Shown: piece by piece, positions 34,306 through 43,121 of the stretch
How the letters are laid out: every line of letters starts with the position of its first letter
Numbering within the stretch: position 1 is the stretch's first letter
DNA from: Lachnospiraceae bacterium UBA3762
Lineage (GTDB): Bacteria; Bacillota; Clostridia; Lachnospirales; Lachnospiraceae
NCBI GenBank assembly: GCA_002371615.1
Contig: DFGA01000017.1
Span: forward strand, 162,030-226,029
Reading direction: 5' to 3'
DNA: 64,000 nucleotides
The notes under the pieces: model-generated
The model's database searches: none
Seen by the model: the letters and a program-made list of their open reading frames with translations, nothing else
Told to the model about the DNA's origin: nothing
Translations under genes and position numbers: made by a program

Positions 34306-34430
34306 GCAGATAGGGGGAACCGCGAGTTATCTTGCACGAAGTGCGAGATGCCACCCGGCGAGGGCGGTGGGACCCTGTCTGCACGTGGAGCCCCTATCGC
34401 CGAAGGCGATCTGAATGGGCGACACACCTT
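34306..34430. repeat. GAA-loop two-hairpin element, copy 4 (atpG-atpD gap)
   Basis: It begins one base after the atpG stop. GCAGATAGGG pairs with CCCTGTCTGC around an ATCTTGCAC-GAA-GTGCGAGAT stem, with one wobble pair. The second module has ATCGCC-GAA-GGCGAT within GCCC/GGGC arms. Like copy 1 it carries a longer first module containing the shared CCCGGCGAGGG. Confidence 0.85.
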
Positions 34431-34499
34431 ATTGACCGAGCGACCTAACGTGTCGACACACCTTATTGACCGAGCGACCTAATGTGGCGACACACCTTA
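34420..34499. repeat. 34-base tandem repeat extending the end of element copy 4
   Basis: The tail unit beginning CGACACACCTTATTGACCGA recurs at 34420 and 34454, and its start recurs again at 34488, giving an exact 34-base period with a few changes. The tail of the element has evidently been amplified locally. The atpD ribosome site follows. Confidence 0.85.
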
Positions 34500-34527
34500 A
34501 GAAAAATAACAGAAGGAGAATACAAAA

Positions 34528-35931
34528 GTGGCAGATAACAACACAGGTAAGATTACCCAGATTATCGGAGCAGTGCTTGACGTTAAGTTTCCCGAAGGTA
34601 ACCTGCCGGAAATCAACGAAGCTATACGTGTGGAGCGGGGCGACAACACTACACTTGTTGTAGAGGTTGCACAGCATCTTGGCGATGATACTGTTCGTTG
34701 CATTGCCATGGGGCCTACGGACGGACTTGTAAGAGGAATGAAGGCGGAAGCTACGGGAGCTCCGATCTCTGTTCCCGTCGGCGAGAATACACTGGGAAGA
34801 ATATTCAATGTATTGGGTGAGCCGATCGATAACAAGCCTGCGCCCGAAGTTGAAAAGCGTTATCCTATACACCGCAAGGCTCCAAGCTTCGAGGAACAGT
34901 CAACATCGGCTGAAATGCTTGAGACAGGTATCAAAGTCGTTGATCTTCTGTGTCCGTATCAAAAAGGCGGTAAGATAGGCTTGTTTGGTGGTGCCGGAGT
35001 TGGAAAGACCGTACTTATACAGGAACTTATCAGAAACATTGCGACAGAGCACGGCGGATATTCGGTATTTACAGGCGTAGGAGAACGTACACGTGAAGGT
35101 AATGATCTCTATCATGAAATGACGGATTCCGGCGTTATAGATAAGACAACGATGGTATTCGGACAGATGAATGAGCCACCCGGAGCCCGTATGAGAGTCG
35201 GACTTGCAGGTCTTACAATGGCCGAGTACTTCAGAGACGAAGGCGGTAAGGACGTACTTCTGTTTATAGACAACATCTTCAGATTTACGCAGGCAGGATC
35301 CGAAGTATCAGCTCTTCTCGGACGTATGCCTTCGGCGGTTGGTTACCAGCCGACACTTCAGACAGAGATGGGCGCACTTCAGGAGCGTATTACATCGACA
35401 AAGAACGGATCGATCACATCTGTTCAGGCCGTTTACGTTCCTGCCGATGACCTTACAGACCCTGCACCGGCAACAACATTTGCCCACCTTGATGCGACAA
35501 CGGTATTGTCCCGTTCAATAGTTGAGCTTGGTATTTATCCGGCAGTTGATCCTCTTGAGTCAACTTCGAGAATACTTGATCCGAGAATTGTCGGAGAAGA
35601 TCATTATAGAGTTGCCAGAGGTGTTCAGGAGATCCTCCAGAGATACAAAGAACTTCAGGATATCATTGCTATCCTTGGTATGGACGAACTTTCAGAGGAT
35701 GATAAGGTTACTGTATCACGTGCAAGAAAGGTTCAGCGTTTCCTGTCACAGCCTTTCTTTGTAGCAGGTCAGTTTACGGGACTTCCCGGAAGATACGTAT
35801 CTGTAGCTGATACGATCAGAGGATTTGACGAGATACTGTCAGGAAAATATGATGATATTCCCGAAAGCTTCTTCTTAAGTGCCGGAGCGATTGAGGACGT
35901 AATAGAAAAATACAACCAGAGTCAGAAATAA
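34528..35931 (+). CDS. atpD: F-type ATP synthase subunit beta
   Basis: Beta carries the catalytic nucleotide sites. The 467-residue protein has Walker A GGAGVGKTVL near 155, GERTREGNDLYHEM, ALLGRMPSAVGYQPTL, and the DELSEDDK segment (DELSEED in most bacteria). The start codon is GTG at 34528 after AGAAGGAGAA. Its length is standard. Confidence 0.97.
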   Translation: MADNNTGKITQIIGAVLDVKFPEGNLPEINEAIRVERGDNTTLVVEVAQHLGDDTVRCIAMGPTDGLVRGMKAEATGAPISVPVGENTLGRIFNVLGEPIDNKPAPEVEKRYPIHRKAPSFEEQSTSAEMLETGIKVVDLLCPYQKGGKIGLFGGAGVGKTVLIQELIRNIATEHGGYSVFTGVGERTREGNDLYHEMTDSGVIDKTTMVFGQMNEPPGARMRVGLAGLTMAEYFRDEGGKDVLLFIDNIFRFTQAGSEVSALLGRMPSAVGYQPTLQTEMGALQERITSTKNGSITSVQAVYVPADDLTDPAPATTFAHLDATTVLSRSIVELGIYPAVDPLESTSRILDPRIVGEDHYRVARGVQEILQRYKELQDIIAILGMDELSEDDKVTVSRARKVQRFLSQPFFVAGQFTGLPGRYVSVADTIRGFDEILSGKYDDIPESFFLSAGAIEDVIEKYNQSQK

Positions 35932-35940
35932 GGAGTTAAC

Positions 35941-36345
35941 ATGGCCGATACTTTTCATCTTCGGATCACAAGTCCCGACAGGGTTTTCTATGAGGGCGAA
36001 GTGACAATGGTGGAGATCAACACAACGGAAGGCGAGATTGGGGTACTTCCGAATCATATTCCGCTGACGAGCGTTTTGGCTCCGGGAGCATGCTACATAC
36101 ATCTTCCGGATGCGGATCCCAAGGTATGTGCAATCCATGGGGGATTTATTGAAATCCTGCAGGATTCGATGACAATACTTGCGGAAGTATGTGAATGGCC
36201 GGATGAGATCGACCTGAAACGAGCTGAAGAGGCACGTATTCGTGCCGAAAGACGTCTTTCGGAAAAGGATGCCCAAACGGATATAGATCGTGCGACGCTT
36301 GCGCTTAAGAGAAGTGCAGCGCGAATAGAGGCAGCCAGGAAATGA
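35941..36345 (+). CDS. atpC: F-type ATP synthase subunit epsilon
   Basis: Epsilon is the small rotor subunit that can inhibit hydrolysis. The 134-residue protein has the N-terminal beta-sandwich with ITSPDRVFYEGEVTMVE and GEIGVLPNHIPLTSVL, and a C-terminal pair of charged helices from about 90. An AAGGAG site precedes the ATG. Its stop overlaps the ATG of the next frame by four bases. Confidence 0.95.
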   Translation: MADTFHLRITSPDRVFYEGEVTMVEINTTEGEIGVLPNHIPLTSVLAPGACYIHLPDADPKVCAIHGGFIEILQDSMTILAEVCEWPDEIDLKRAEEARIRAERRLSEKDAQTDIDRATLALKRSAARIEAARK

Positions 36346-38960
36346 TTTTAAGTGACGGCGAAGAATCTTCGTCGTCACGATTTTGTTTTATGGATAAAAA
36401 CAAGTTCAGAAGAAGAACAATTAAGCTTAGTGTTACGTTCGTGCTGTTTCTGATATCCCTGTTTGTCTCAAATATTGTACTAAACAGGGGAAATACAGAT
36501 ATGACGGCGGAAATGTCAAAGGCATCTCTTCCGGTCGTATATATGAACGTCAACGACGAATATATTAATCCTCTCCATGGTTATACAACGGAAATGGAGG
36601 GGAATTATTTGCGTGGGCCCATAACTCCGCTTATGGCAAACAGGTCCGTTACATTCCGGGCAGATCTTTACGATGCGGTTATAGCGAAAGTTTCATATGA
36701 AGTAAGGCCGCTTGATATGTCAAGATTAATAGAAGAAACAGAGGTTTCGGACTTTTCGTATAAGGGAGATGTCATATACGCCACAGCCACACTCAAAGAC
36801 CTGATTGAAGATGATACCGAGTATATGCTTATAATAAAGCTTACAACATCAGGTGGTGCGGTAATAAGGTATTATGCAAGAGTTATAAACAGGGCGGAGC
36901 TCTATTTGTCGGAAAAGATGGAATTTGTCAGAGATTTCTCCGATAAGACGATGAATAAAGAAGAGGCCGAGTCTATTAAGAAATATATGGAAACAAATGC
37001 TGACGGTGATAATTCAAGCTATGCCTATGTTAATATCCATTCCAATTTTAACCAGCTAACCTGGGGTGATCTGGAGCCGAGACTTGTTTCCGACAAGGAT
37101 ATGGAGCTTCTCGAGATAGATGAAACAACCGCATCCATCATGCTGAAATACCAGGTTGAGATTATGTCCGAGACTCACAATGTTTCGGAATTTTTCCGGC
37201 TGCAGCGCGGTAAGAGAATGTATCTGATGGAATACGAACGGACCATGGATCAGGTCTTTGATGCACAAAAGAATGTTGTCGTTAACGGTAAGATACTTCA
37301 CGGAATGATAAGCGAGAAACCTGCAGGGATAGAAAATGATACAGGTTCTATTTATGCGTTTGTGCAACAAAATGCCCTGTATTCGTATAACACATCATCT
37401 CACACCATGGCGAGATTGTTTGCTTTTGCCGATAGTGATAATAACGATGCAAGGACAAGGTACAATGCACATTCTATCAAACCTATGATGATCGACGGCG
37501 TCGGGAATATCTGGTTTATTGTCTACGGATATATGAACAGAGGAATAAATGAGGGAAGGGTCGGAGTTGCACTGTACTATTATGACTGTGCCCTTAATAC
37601 GATAGAGGAAGAACTGTTCATACCGTATACCAAATCATACGAAATGCTTTCGGTAGAAGTTAACGACCTTGCATATATCAGTTCGAAAAACCGTATGTAT
37701 ATTTTTATTAACGGAGGAGTATATACGATCAATATTACAGACAGAGAATCTGAGATCATGCAGGCAAGCATCAGTGAAACAGGTTTTTATTCATCGGATG
37801 ACGAGAGTATCATCGCATGGCAAACCGGAGAATCGGTTGTGGATTTTAACCAGATACAGTTATTTAAGCTTAACAGCATGACTCCGTATACAATACCTTC
37901 GGGAGCGGGAGAAGTGGTTATCCCTCTTGGCTTTATGGATAATGATGTCATTTACGGTGTGGCAAAAGTGTCGGATGTTACTACCGATTACACCGGCAGA
38001 ACAATCATACCGATGTATTCTGTCAGAATTCAGGACCAAAACGGAAATCTTCTTAAAGATTATCATCAGGATGGGGTGTACGTACTCGACATTGAAAAAT
38101 CGGATAACATGCTTATACTCTCAAGAGCAGCAATAAACAGCGAAAACGGAGAACTGATCCCGTTAGAGGACGATCAGATCGTAAACAACAAGACACAGAC
38201 ATCACTTAAGAATAAACTATCCACAGTTATTACCGAAAAGACGGAGACCACATACCAGACTGTATTGTATAAGGGCTCGGATGACGGAAAAATATCGGTA
38301 AAAGTTACAAACCCCAAGGAAGTAGTATTTGAAGGCAGCAGAGATGTAACTATCAAAGATGAAGATACTCTGAAGCGCTATTATGTATACGCAAAAGGGA
38401 AGATCGCAGGTATATATTCATCGGCCGCAGAAGCAGTTGAGGAAGCCGAAATACTGTACGGAGTTGTAACGAATAAACAGATGGGCTATGTTTGGGAGAG
38501 CAGTAACAGGAAGATAAGCACCAAGTTGACAAGCCTTGATATAATTGAATCATCTGATGCGAATGATCCGGATGAAGAAGATGACGGGTCAGATGAAGGG
38601 GATGACACATCTTCCTACGTCAAGTGTGTAGATACAATGCTCCAATCCGGCGGGGTATACAAGAGCAGCGAAGAAGAACTTAGGAGAAAATCACTGGTTA
38701 AGGTTTTGTCGGATAATCTTGAAGCTGATGTTCTGGATCTTTCGGGAGTTGCGCTTTCCGATGTATTATATTATATTTCAAGAGGTTATCCTGTAATGGC
38801 AATGACGGGTCAGGGATCTGCCGTTATAATTACAGGCTATGACAGTAAAAATACGATCCTGTACGATCCGAAAGAAGAGAGAGTATACAAACTTGGGTTG
38901 AACGATTCAAAGGAATTGTTTGAGAAGGCAGGAAACAGATTTGTTACTTATATTAATTAA
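36342..38960 (+). CDS. Large single-pass membrane protein with degenerate papain-like C-terminal domain
   Basis: The 872-residue protein has a membrane helix at about 25-47 and a long beta-rich extracellular region. An acidic linker (about 745-760) is followed by a 110-residue C-terminal domain. That domain resembles a C39-like cysteine peptidase: a cysteine in KCVDTMLQ, and GSAVIITGYDSKNTILYDP. The usual histidine before the glycine-tyrosine-aspartate motif is missing, so it may bind rather than cut peptides. The ATG at 36342 overlaps atpC by four bases. A start at 36390 (MDKNKFRRRT) would remove 16 residues and fall right after a terminator-like hairpin, but lacks a ribosome site. I recognise no named family; function unknown. 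Confidence 0.7.
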   Translation: MILSDGEESSSSRFCFMDKNKFRRRTIKLSVTFVLFLISLFVSNIVLNRGNTDMTAEMSKASLPVVYMNVNDEYINPLHGYTTEMEGNYLRGPITPLMANRSVTFRADLYDAVIAKVSYEVRPLDMSRLIEETEVSDFSYKGDVIYATATLKDLIEDDTEYMLIIKLTTSGGAVIRYYARVINRAELYLSEKMEFVRDFSDKTMNKEEAESIKKYMETNADGDNSSYAYVNIHSNFNQLTWGDLEPRLVSDKDMELLEIDETTASIMLKYQVEIMSETHNVSEFFRLQRGKRMYLMEYERTMDQVFDAQKNVVVNGKILHGMISEKPAGIENDTGSIYAFVQQNALYSYNTSSHTMARLFAFADSDNNDARTRYNAHSIKPMMIDGVGNIWFIVYGYMNRGINEGRVGVALYYYDCALNTIEEELFIPYTKSYEMLSVEVNDLAYISSKNRMYIFINGGVYTINITDRESEIMQASISETGFYSSDDESIIAWQTGESVVDFNQIQLFKLNSMTPYTIPSGAGEVVIPLGFMDNDVIYGVAKVSDVTTDYTGRTIIPMYSVRIQDQNGNLLKDYHQDGVYVLDIEKSDNMLILSRAAINSENGELIPLEDDQIVNNKTQTSLKNKLSTVITEKTETTYQTVLYKGSDDGKISVKVTNPKEVVFEGSRDVTIKDEDTLKRYYVYAKGKIAGIYSSAAEAVEEAEILYGVVTNKQMGYVWESSNRKISTKLTSLDIIESSDANDPDEEDDGSDEGDDTSSYVKCVDTMLQSGGVYKSSEEELRRKSLVKVLSDNLEADVLDLSGVALSDVLYYISRGYPVMAMTGQGSAVIITGYDSKNTILYDPKEERVYKLGLNDSKELFEKAGNRFVTYIN
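36352..36389 (+). terminator. Terminator-like hairpin at the end of the atp operon
   Basis: GTGACGGCGAAG (36352-36363) pairs with CTTCGTCGTCAC (36367-36378), with one wobble pair, around a three-base loop. TTTTGTTTT follows directly. It lies inside the first codons of the longer start of the next gene. Confidence 0.75.
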
Positions 38961-38985
38961 TCAATAGATTTCAGGAGGATGAGAG

Positions 38986-41118
38986 ATGAAACACAAATTC
39001 AGAGTATTAAGTCTTATCATGGCGTTTGCCCTGGCATTCGGAAGTATTAATGCCGTACCGGTTTATGCCGATCAGACAGAATCACAAAATGAAAGTACCC
39101 AGCTTACCAGTCTTGCAATAACAGATCTGGCAGAGCCTGTTGCGGGGCAGCCGCTTGACGGTAAGGCGACAGTGACATCGGCGGAAGGAGTTACGTGGGA
39201 GATTCCGGTAATATGGGTTGATGATTCGGGAGTTGTTGCAACCGTAGCACAAGCCGGGCGCAAGTATTTTCCGACCTTTGCTTTCTATGTACCATCAGGC
39301 TATACAATTAAAGGAAGAAATTCCAACGGAGCATTTTCCGTATCCCTCCCCGGATTTGTAACAAATCTTATGGGGGCAGGCAATCTGCTCTTTGTAGCTG
39401 ATGAATCTACCGGGATCACTTATCTTACATGGACAATCTCGGGAATAAGCGGAATACCTGCGACATATGCAGCGGGTCAGCCCGGTACGGTACAAAGCAC
39501 CGAAGCTGAGACGGGAAGCGGTTCCGAAAGCAACAGTTCGTCAGATGAAACTGATCCATTTTGGGAAGCAACGGTTCACTGCGGACCTAACACACTTGAT
39601 AAGTATGGGGCCGAGAACCTGGCGTGGCTTGTGGCCTTAATAAAGCACGAGATTCAACCGAGAGCTGTAGGAGCTCTTCTTGATGGATTCCCGGCCTTTT
39701 CCGAGGCGGCTAAAAACAACCTGCTGGGTGACCAGATAAGCTTGTATGTATATGATGTTACTGTTGATAAACCTGCGCAGAATCAAGCAAAGAATGTAGC
39801 GGGATGTCTCGCATATGTTAACGGGAGTTATAAAAACGATATATATGAATATCAGATCGGAGTTAATATAGATGGCATGCTGGAACTTAAAAACGGAGAG
39901 TGTGCAATAAAGGATGGACAGAAGACAGAACTGGAGAATACTCTGGTACACGAACTGATGCACGGTCTGATGGATGACTATGTAAGAACCGGTATGGCTT
40001 CAGGAGACTGGCCTTTTCCCAACAGTCCCAATACGACAAATAAGTATAATGCTTTTCCCAGATGGTTTATAGAAGGAAGTGCCACGACCGTTGAGAGAGC
40101 AAATGTATTCTGGGCATCAACATATGAATCGATAAAAAATAAGGGTAATGGTGATGAGTATACGGCGGAAGCTGTAAAGAACTTCTTTGGTACAGCAGGG
40201 AATTCGATAGATCAATATAAAAAAGACTATAATAATTCTATAGTCGGATCGTATGTCGGAGGATATCTGGCATGTGTTTATCTGGGAGCAAAGATTGCAA
40301 CAGAAGATGGAAGTTGTACATCTGAAGATGTCAGAAAAGGATTTAATACTATTCTTGAGCAACTCCATAACGGAGTGTCACTTGACAGTATAATCAAGAA
40401 AAATACACCATATGGCGGACTTCTTGACTTTGAAGATAATTTTCTTAAAGATGATGGATCATCACAATTTGCAGCGGATCTGCTCAATTATTATGACAGT
40501 GTAAGCAGTAAAATCGGAAAACGGGCTAACGGGTCGATACTTATGGATTTTGAGACTACTGCCGATTCACCGCTCGAGGGAAGAGGGGAGACATCCGAAA
40601 ACCAGAAAACACTCTTGATAGTCGGTGACACAAATGACGGCGTGGCATCTACAGTGGATGATAAGATAGCAATTCAGTCGGCAGGCTCCTATCATACGTG
40701 GTCTGCTACGGACGATGATCCGGATAAATATAACGAAGCTTCTTCTGCTGCGGCTAAGCCCGATGAGGAAATCGCCAATCAGGCAGCAGAGACACCCGTG
40801 CAGGCAACCGAGACACCCGTGCAGGCAGCCGAGACACCCGTACAGGCAACAGAAACAGCCGTACAGGCAGCAGAGACACCAGTGCAGGCAGCAGAGACAC
40901 CTGTACAGCCGGCAGTTGTACCCGTACAGGCAGCAGACAATTCAGAACCTTCCACTGATCAGGGAGCTGTCCCTGAAGCATGTATTGTACCTGAGGCCAT
41001 CACCCCGGTTCCGGATCAGGATGACAGTCAGGATGCGGGGTCAGATGAAGGTCAGGCAGATCAGGAAAGTGAGACAGAGGAAACAGATGGATCAACGACT
41101 ACAGAAACTGGCGAATAA
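38986..41118 (+). CDS. Secreted gluzincin-type zinc metalloprotease with C-terminal repeats
   Basis: The 710-residue protein has a signal peptide (about 1-28, ending near VPVYA). An N-terminal beta-rich domain follows, then a protease domain with HELMH (His322, Glu323, His326) and WFIEGSAT, where Glu363 is the likely third zinc ligand. That spacing is typical of gluzincins. The end carries seven 7-residue repeats of the type QAAETPV and an acidic, threonine-rich tail without an LPxTG anchor. It is therefore probably released or held by other means. An AGGAGGATGAG site precedes the ATG. It overlaps the next gene by 32 bases. The substrate is unknown. Confidence 0.8.
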   Translation: MKHKFRVLSLIMAFALAFGSINAVPVYADQTESQNESTQLTSLAITDLAEPVAGQPLDGKATVTSAEGVTWEIPVIWVDDSGVVATVAQAGRKYFPTFAFYVPSGYTIKGRNSNGAFSVSLPGFVTNLMGAGNLLFVADESTGITYLTWTISGISGIPATYAAGQPGTVQSTEAETGSGSESNSSSDETDPFWEATVHCGPNTLDKYGAENLAWLVALIKHEIQPRAVGALLDGFPAFSEAAKNNLLGDQISLYVYDVTVDKPAQNQAKNVAGCLAYVNGSYKNDIYEYQIGVNIDGMLELKNGECAIKDGQKTELENTLVHELMHGLMDDYVRTGMASGDWPFPNSPNTTNKYNAFPRWFIEGSATTVERANVFWASTYESIKNKGNGDEYTAEAVKNFFGTAGNSIDQYKKDYNNSIVGSYVGGYLACVYLGAKIATEDGSCTSEDVRKGFNTILEQLHNGVSLDSIIKKNTPYGGLLDFEDNFLKDDGSSQFAADLLNYYDSVSSKIGKRANGSILMDFETTADSPLEGRGETSENQKTLLIVGDTNDGVASTVDDKIAIQSAGSYHTWSATDDDPDKYNEASSAAAKPDEEIANQAAETPVQATETPVQAAETPVQATETAVQAAETPVQAAETPVQPAVVPVQAADNSEPSTDQGAVPEACIVPEAITPVPDQDDSQDAGSDEGQADQESETEETDGSTTTETGE
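40780..40926 (+). repeat. 21-base tandem repeat encoding QAAETPV units
   Basis: Seven in-frame 21-base units encode QAAETPV or QATETPV variants near the C-terminus of the metalloprotease. The last unit (QPAVVPV) is diverged. Such proline- and threonine-rich repeats often act as wall-spanning linkers and change length easily. Confidence 0.9.
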
Positions 41119-42202
41119 TCTGGTTAATTATTCCGTAAAAGTTCAAAAAGGCGATAAAGTCTGGATCAATTATATCGGAGAGAATACAACGGATCTTGCC
41201 AGAGCGCTTGTAAAGGAAGTGTATGCAGCGGGGGGACTTCCATTCCCGCATTTTGAAAATCAGCGCGTCCACAGGGAATTGCTTATGGGGTGCGATGATG
41301 AGCAGCTTCGAATAATGTGTGAGACGGACAGTGCGATGATGTCGCAGATGGATTGCTTTATCGGAGTAAGAGCCGCTGATAATGCATCGGAGCTTTCCGA
41401 TGTTCCGGCCGAAAAGCTGTCATTGTATAACCGGCTGTATTCATCGCCTGTTCATCACGGGATCAGGGTGCCGAAAACGAGATGGGTCGTGCTCAGATAT
41501 CCTACCGATGCCATGGCACAGCTTATGGATTCAAGCTTCGAGCAATTCGAGGATTTCTATTATAATGTCTGCAACCTCGATTACGAAAAAATGGGAAGAG
41601 CAATGCAAAACCTTGTGGAGCTCATGAACAGAACAGACAGAGTAAGGCTTGTGGCAAAGGGTACGGATCTTTCATTTTCAATTAAAGGCATTCCGGCAAT
41701 TGCCTGTGACGGCCATATGAATATTCCGGACGGTGAAGTATATACGGCTCCTGTCAGAGATTCCGTAAACGGTGTTATCACATATAACGCGCCTTCAAGA
41801 TATGAAGGATATACGTATGAAGGAGTCTGCCTTACTTTTGAAAACGGAAAGATAGTAAAAGCAACGGCAAATGATAACGAGAGGATAAACCGTGTATTTG
41901 ATACCGACGAAGGAGCAAGATATGTCGGTGAGTTTGCTATAGGAGTCAACCCGTATATAACTAAGCCGATGAAGGAAATACTGTTTGACGAGAAGATAAG
42001 CGGAAGTATTCATTTTACTCCGGGAATGTGCTACGACGATGCGCCGAACGGTAACAAATCCGCTATACACTGGGATCTTGTTCTGATAATGACACCGGAA
42101 TACGGCGGAGGACAGATATGGTTTGATGATGTTCTGATAAGAGAAGACGGACGGTTCGTCATCCCGGAACTTGAATGTTTAAATCCCGAAAACCTTATGT
42201 AA
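41087..42202 (+). CDS. M29-family leucyl aminopeptidase
   Basis: M29 aminopeptidases are cobalt- or zinc-dependent enzymes that remove N-terminal residues from peptides. The 371-residue protein begins MDQRLQKLANNLVNYSVKV and has GDKVWINY, the VAKGTDLSFSIKG segment, NIPDGEVYTAP, GEFAIGVN and HWDLVLIM, which include the metal ligands. The frame is open upstream to 40715, but that part is only the repeat region in another frame. The ATG at 41087 with AGAGGA upstream is the sensible start. It overlaps the secreted protease gene by 32 bases. Confidence 0.88.
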   Translation: MDQRLQKLANNLVNYSVKVQKGDKVWINYIGENTTDLARALVKEVYAAGGLPFPHFENQRVHRELLMGCDDEQLRIMCETDSAMMSQMDCFIGVRAADNASELSDVPAEKLSLYNRLYSSPVHHGIRVPKTRWVVLRYPTDAMAQLMDSSFEQFEDFYYNVCNLDYEKMGRAMQNLVELMNRTDRVRLVAKGTDLSFSIKGIPAIACDGHMNIPDGEVYTAPVRDSVNGVITYNAPSRYEGYTYEGVCLTFENGKIVKATANDNERINRVFDTDEGARYVGEFAIGVNPYITKPMKEILFDEKISGSIHFTPGMCYDDAPNGNKSAIHWDLVLIMTPEYGGGQIWFDDVLIREDGRFVIPELECLNPENLM

Positions 42203-42208
42203 TAAACA

Positions 42209-42231
42209 GTGGGCAGCCATCAGCTGCCCAC
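42209..42231. terminator. Bidirectional stem-loop between convergent genes
   Basis: GTGGGCAGC (42209-42217) pairs perfectly with GCTGCCCAC (42223-42231). The right arm lies in the last codons of the leftward glycosyltransferase. Confidence 0.75.
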
Positions 42232-42933
42232 TTTGTCGTTTATCACGATAAAACTTCTGATTGATTCCGTTCCGACCTTGAATATCTTGATCAGATTGAT
42301 GGAATTCTTGCCTCCCTGCCTGGGCCTGAATGAAATCGGGATGAAATGAACTTTCTGTCTCTTTTTCTTGTATATTGCGCTGAGCGCAACGTTTGTAAGG
42401 AAAAAATCATCCGGTATGTATTTGAGATTCTCCCTGAGAGTTTCAGCACTCATAAGCCTGTAAGGAGTATTTGCATCGAGTACGTAAACCTTGAAACAAA
42501 GGTATACAACAAGGCGGAGAACTTTTGTGACAAATACTCTCATGATCCCGTCTCTTCTCTTGTTCCGGTATCCGATGGTAATATCGTATTTGTTACGCGC
42601 TATCCAGAAAGGCTCAAACTCCGAAGGAAGCGTCTGGCCGTCGGAATCTGTCTGGAAAATATAGTCAGCACCATTATCCAGGGCATAATTATACCCGTAC
42701 AGAACAGTTGCACCATGCCCTGCATTGGGTTTGGTAAGTGCTGTAAGTCTGGGCATGTCTTTGCTTAATTCTTTGAGTATTTCAAATGTGTTGTCACGGC
42801 TGCCGTCATCAATAACAACAAGACGTGAGTCGGTACCGAATTTCTCGACTATCGGATACCAGTCATTTACTACCTGCTTAATATTGTCCTGTTCGTTATA
42901 TGCCGGAATTACAATAAATAATCTGTCTGCCAT
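42220..42933 (-). CDS. Family 2 glycosyltransferase, polyprenyl-phosphate sugar type
   Basis: The 237-residue protein has the GT-A fold signatures: FIVIPAYNEQDNIKQV at the start, VVIDDGSRDNT near 40, and a DxD-type QTDSDGQ near 95. It resembles dolichyl/undecaprenyl-phosphate mannosyl- or glucosyltransferases but has no obvious C-terminal membrane helices. Such enzymes charge a lipid carrier with one sugar for surface glycans. An AAGGAGAT site precedes the ATG on the minus strand. It is a single-gene unit; sugar and acceptor are unknown. Confidence 0.85.
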   Translation of the reverse strand: MADRLFIVIPAYNEQDNIKQVVNDWYPIVEKFGTDSRLVVIDDGSRDNTFEILKELSKDMPRLTALTKPNAGHGATVLYGYNYALDNGADYIFQTDSDGQTLPSEFEPFWIARNKYDITIGYRNKRRDGIMRVFVTKVLRLVVYLCFKVYVLDANTPYRLMSAETLRENLKYIPDDFFLTNVALSAIYKKKRQKVHFIPISFRPRQGGKNSINLIKIFKVGTESIRSFIVINDKVGS

Positions 42934-43029
42934 GTCTGATCTCCTTATTAGGATCTGGGTTTTTCCGATCCACCTTATTTTACATCAAATCAATACTTAT
43001 TGAAAGACTCTTTTCAGCGCCCGGACTGC

Positions 43030-43058
43030 TTGCCCTATGACATTTTGCGTGATATACT
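43030..43058 (+). promoter_or_regulatory. Promoter of the VanW-family gene
   Basis: TTGCCC (43030-43035) and TATACT (43053-43058) are 17 bases apart, and the -10 box is extended by TGA. Confidence 0.6.
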
Positions 43059-43121
43059 AACTCATAGTGTGTTTTAGATTGGTTGCGGCATATATAAAGC
43101 GGATTGATCAAGGAGAGTATT

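Noticed and set aside
40715..41086. Longer frame upstream of the M29 aminopeptidase
   Set aside because: This part is the metalloprotease repeat read in another frame. Homology starts at the ATG at 41087.
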